Shown piece after piece: positions 6,107-8,001 of a stretch of DNA of 8,001 bases; position 1 is the stretch's first letter; the number at the start of each line of letters is the position of its first letter. The translations under genes were made by a program, and so were the position numbers. The notes beneath the pieces were generated by a model that was given only the letters and a program-made list of their open reading frames with translations, was not told where the DNA came from and made no database searches. Origin of the DNA: Candidatus Altarchaeales archaeon (GTDB lineage Archaea > Altiarchaeota > Altiarchaeia > IMC4 > QMZM01); the NCBI GenBank assembly GCA_003663115.1, contig QMZJ01000058.1, positions 1-8,001 of the forward strand, in the 5' to 3' direction.

Positions 6107-7579
6107 TTGAAATCTGGCAAACTGAGGAGCAGATTCGAGGGTGATCTGGCCGAGGGGGTGAAGGAGTTTATTTCCTCTGTTGGGATCGATAAAGAGGTGA
6201 TATTGGAGGACATATGGGGGAGCGAGGCCCACGTGATAATGCTGGCAGAGCAGGGAGTAGTGGAAAGGTCAGATGCGAGGAAAATACTGGGGGCCTTGGA
6301 ACGAGCGAAAAGTGACTTTATTGAGGGAAGATTTGAGCTGGATCCGGGGCTGGAGGACGTTCATATGAATGTCGAGGATTATGTGATGAAGGATGTAGGC
6401 GAAGATCTCGGGGGGAGAATACATACTGCAAGGTCGAGGAATGATCAGGTTCTGACGGATACCAGATTACATTTGAGGGAGAGTATTATTGAGATTGAGG
6501 AGTCCATAATAAAATTACAGAAAACGCTTCTGAAGCTCGCGGAAAAATCCACAGAGAGGATAATGCCGGGCTATACGCATACACAGCATGCACAGCCAAT
6601 TAGCTTGGGATTTTGGGCTACTGCCCACGTGAGTATGTTAACAAGGGACCTGAAAAGACTGAAAAATGCCTATATTCATGTTAATAAGAACCCTCTGGGG
6701 GCATGCGCACTCTCCGGAACCTCGTTCCCAATCAATAGAGAATTGACGACAAAACTACTTGGTTTTGACGGCATTGAGGAACATTCACTGGACGCGATCA
6801 GCTCCAGGGACTTTATCGTTGAGACGTTATCTGCTCTGTCAATTCTAATGTCAAACCTATCCAGATTGAGTGAGGAGTTGATATTATTCAGCACGAAGGA
6901 ATTTGGACTTATTGAGTTATCGGACGAATTTTCAACGGGGAGCTCTATAATGCCGCAGAAGAAGAACCCCGACGTTGCCGAATTGGTGAGAGGTATGACT
7001 GGCTTAGTTTATGGATCATTAATGCAGATTTTAGTTACATTAAAGGCACTGCCACTGGGATACAGCAGGGACCTTCAGGAAGACAGGGCCCTGCTCTGGG
7101 ATTCCCTCCGGAGGGTAAATTCATCACTCCTTCTCCTCGATGGGACGATTAACAAGGTAAGGTTTAATGAAAAGAGGATGTCCGAACTTGTGAGTAAAAA
7201 CTTCTCAACGGCAACGGAGCTCGCAAACTTTCTTGTATCTGAAAAGGGAATCCCCTTCAGAAAATCCCACGAAATAGTTGGCACGGTTGTGAAGGAGTTG
7301 ATCAGGAGGAAGAGGGATTTCAGCGATACTGGATATAGCAGAGATATACTAAGAAAACTCGGGGTGGATATATCAACAAGGGAGCTCAGGGATATACTGG
7401 ATCCAAAAAAAGCAATCGAGAGAAGCAAAAGTCTGGGCGGTACCTCGCCGAAAGAGGTGGAGAGGATGATCAAAAAATTCAGGAGAGAGGTGGACAAAAG
7501 AGAAAGAGATATAAAGGAGAGAAAAGAGAAAATAGAATCAGCCAAGAAGCTCACGGAGAAGATGATCAGGGAGCTTTAA
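6107..7579 (+). CDS. argH: Argininosuccinate lyase
   Basis: A 490-residue cytoplasmic enzyme of the fumarase/aspartase superfamily that splits argininosuccinate into arginine and fumarate, the last step of arginine synthesis; it acts as a homotetramer in the family. Landmarks in order are DVHMNVEDYV (about 84-93), RIHTARSRNDQV (about 104-115, substrate binding), GYTHTQHAQPISLG with His158 at the catalytic-base position, SSRDF, and the superfamily signature GSSIMPQKKNP with Ser279-Ser280 on the mobile catalytic loop. The length is normal and the C-terminal 50 residues are rich in Lys, Arg and Glu and helical. The start is TTG at 6107: a stop codon (TAG at 6098) lies just upstream in frame and no other start fits the family N-terminus. 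A weak GGTAG at 6096-6100 may serve as ribosome site. Its 3' end overlaps pyrI on the other strand by 14 bases. Confidence 0.97.
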   Translation: MKSGKLRSRFEGDLAEGVKEFISSVGIDKEVILEDIWGSEAHVIMLAEQGVVERSDARKILGALERAKSDFIEGRFELDPGLEDVHMNVEDYVMKDVGEDLGGRIHTARSRNDQVLTDTRLHLRESIIEIEESIIKLQKTLLKLAEKSTERIMPGYTHTQHAQPISLGFWATAHVSMLTRDLKRLKNAYIHVNKNPLGACALSGTSFPINRELTTKLLGFDGIEEHSLDAISSRDFIVETLSALSILMSNLSRLSEELILFSTKEFGLIELSDEFSTGSSIMPQKKNPDVAELVRGMTGLVYGSLMQILVTLKALPLGYSRDLQEDRALLWDSLRRVNSSLLLLDGTINKVRFNEKRMSELVSKNFSTATELANFLVSEKGIPFRKSHEIVGTVVKELIRRKRDFSDTGYSRDILRKLGVDISTRELRDILDPKKAIERSKSLGGTSPKEVERMIKKFRREVDKRERDIKERKEKIESAKKLTEKMIREL

Positions 7580-8001
7580 TATAATTCAGAATTCCGGACG
7601 AGATCTCTCTCTCACAGTATTTACAGACCAGGATTAGTGGGTTAATCTGCTTTACTATGAAAACGGATGTTACGGGTTCTCTCTCCTTATTTGTGATGCA
7701 CTGTGGGTTGGGACATTTTATGATCCCAGTGATCTGTTCGGGCAGGGCAACCTTCTCCTTCTTCACAACCCTGTAATCCTTTATTATGTTTATGGTCGCA
7801 TCTGGGGCGATAATTGCTATCTTGTTTATCTCACTTGTGTCGATATCCCTGTTCTCCACCTTAACGATATCCTTTTTACCTAACTCCCTACTCGGGACAT
7901 TCATCGCAAAGGTTAATGCATCCCTGAAATTCTCATCGATGCCGAGAATCTTAAGAACGTCCGGGGCCTTCCCCTGCCTTATATGATCTATTACTATGCC
8001 A
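7566..8001 (-). CDS. pyrI: Aspartate carbamoyltransferase regulatory chain (5' end beyond window)
   Basis: Regulatory subunit of aspartate carbamoyltransferase, which binds effector nucleotides and tunes the committed step of pyrimidine synthesis by the PyrB catalytic chain. The frame is open to the window edge, and 144 residues are visible, beginning GIVIDHIRQGKAPDVLKILG, the family's N-terminal allosteric domain. The conserved segment MNVPSRELGKKDIVKVENR starts at visible residue 33; a start there would remove the nucleotide-binding region, so the true start lies outside. The C-terminal zinc domain has four cysteines, CPNPQC and CKYC (visible residues 96, 101, 126, 129), with nearly the spacing of the E. 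coli chain. About ten N-terminal residues are missing. pyrB would be expected immediately upstream, past 8001. The 3' end overlaps argH on the opposite strand. Confidence 0.96.
   Translation of the reverse strand, partial: GIVIDHIRQGKAPDVLKILGIDENFRDALTFAMNVPSRELGKKDIVKVENRDIDTSEINKIAIIAPDATINIIKDYRVVKKEKVALPEQITGIIKCPNPQCITNKEREPVTSVFIVKQINPLILVCKYCEREISSGILNYIKAP

Noticed and set aside
5945..6232. 95-codon open frame on the minus strand across the argH start and its upstream region
   Set aside because: It overlaps the conserved argH N-terminus, has no family resemblance I recognise, and its only start codons are poorly placed; chance openness is likelier.
7075..7554. 159-codon minus-strand frame inside argH, very rich in Ser and Leu
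   Set aside because: It is the reverse reading of the Glu/Lys/Arg-rich argH C-terminus, a typical shadow frame.
1..8001. CRISPR arrays, insertion sequences, attachment sites
   Set aside because: No regularly spaced repeats, transposase frames or terminal inverted repeats were seen; the genes are ordinary and closely packed.

Overview
The window looks archaeal, probably euryarchaeal, though I cannot name the lineage from sequence alone. The evidence is an archaeal-type adenosine-specific kinase, a separate zinc-binding aspartate carbamoyltransferase regulatory chain (pyrI), a KaiC-type ATPase beside KaiC-like pseudo-ATPases, AGA/AGG as the main arginine codons, TATA-type AT-rich boxes about 25 bases before start codons, and several genes with no Shine-Dalgarno site (probably leaderless). 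All sequence is accounted for by eight genes and short intergenic gaps. There are no rRNA or tRNA genes, insertion sequences or CRISPR arrays.

Left part (1-2865, + strand): a compact three-gene operon. The first gene is a full two-domain KaiC-type protein whose second domain keeps both Walker motifs, the catalytic glutamate pair and the Thr/Ser/Thr residues that are the phosphorylation sites of cyanobacterial KaiC. It also has an added C-terminal tail that may be a winged helix. The next two genes encode about 185-residue paralogues of each other. These look like single KaiC/RecA domains that lost the P-loop but kept the Walker B strand, so they are probable pseudo-ATPases. The gaps are 10 bases and then a 4-base ATGA overlap, so the three proteins are probably made together and may act as one signalling or scaffold unit. 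This is the most interesting part of the window, and it is visibly more AT-rich than the rest.

Middle part (2928-5857): a small YdjM-type membrane protein (- strand) diverges from a large BatA/von Willebrand A membrane protein (+ strand). Only 29 bases separate their start codons, and each presumed TATA box lies over the other gene's start codon. The VWA gene converges on a gene for an adenosine-specific kinase family protein (- strand).

Right part (5858-8001): a 249-base intergenic region carries a strong TATA-like box overlapped by an 11-base direct repeat with an exact 20-base period, a GC-richer stretch and a T6 run. It separates the kinase gene from argH (argininosuccinate lyase, TTG start). 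argH converges on pyrI, and the two coding regions overlap by 14 bases at their 3' ends. pyrI runs off the right edge, and pyrB would be expected just beyond. These last genes are housekeeping functions (arginine and pyrimidine biosynthesis).
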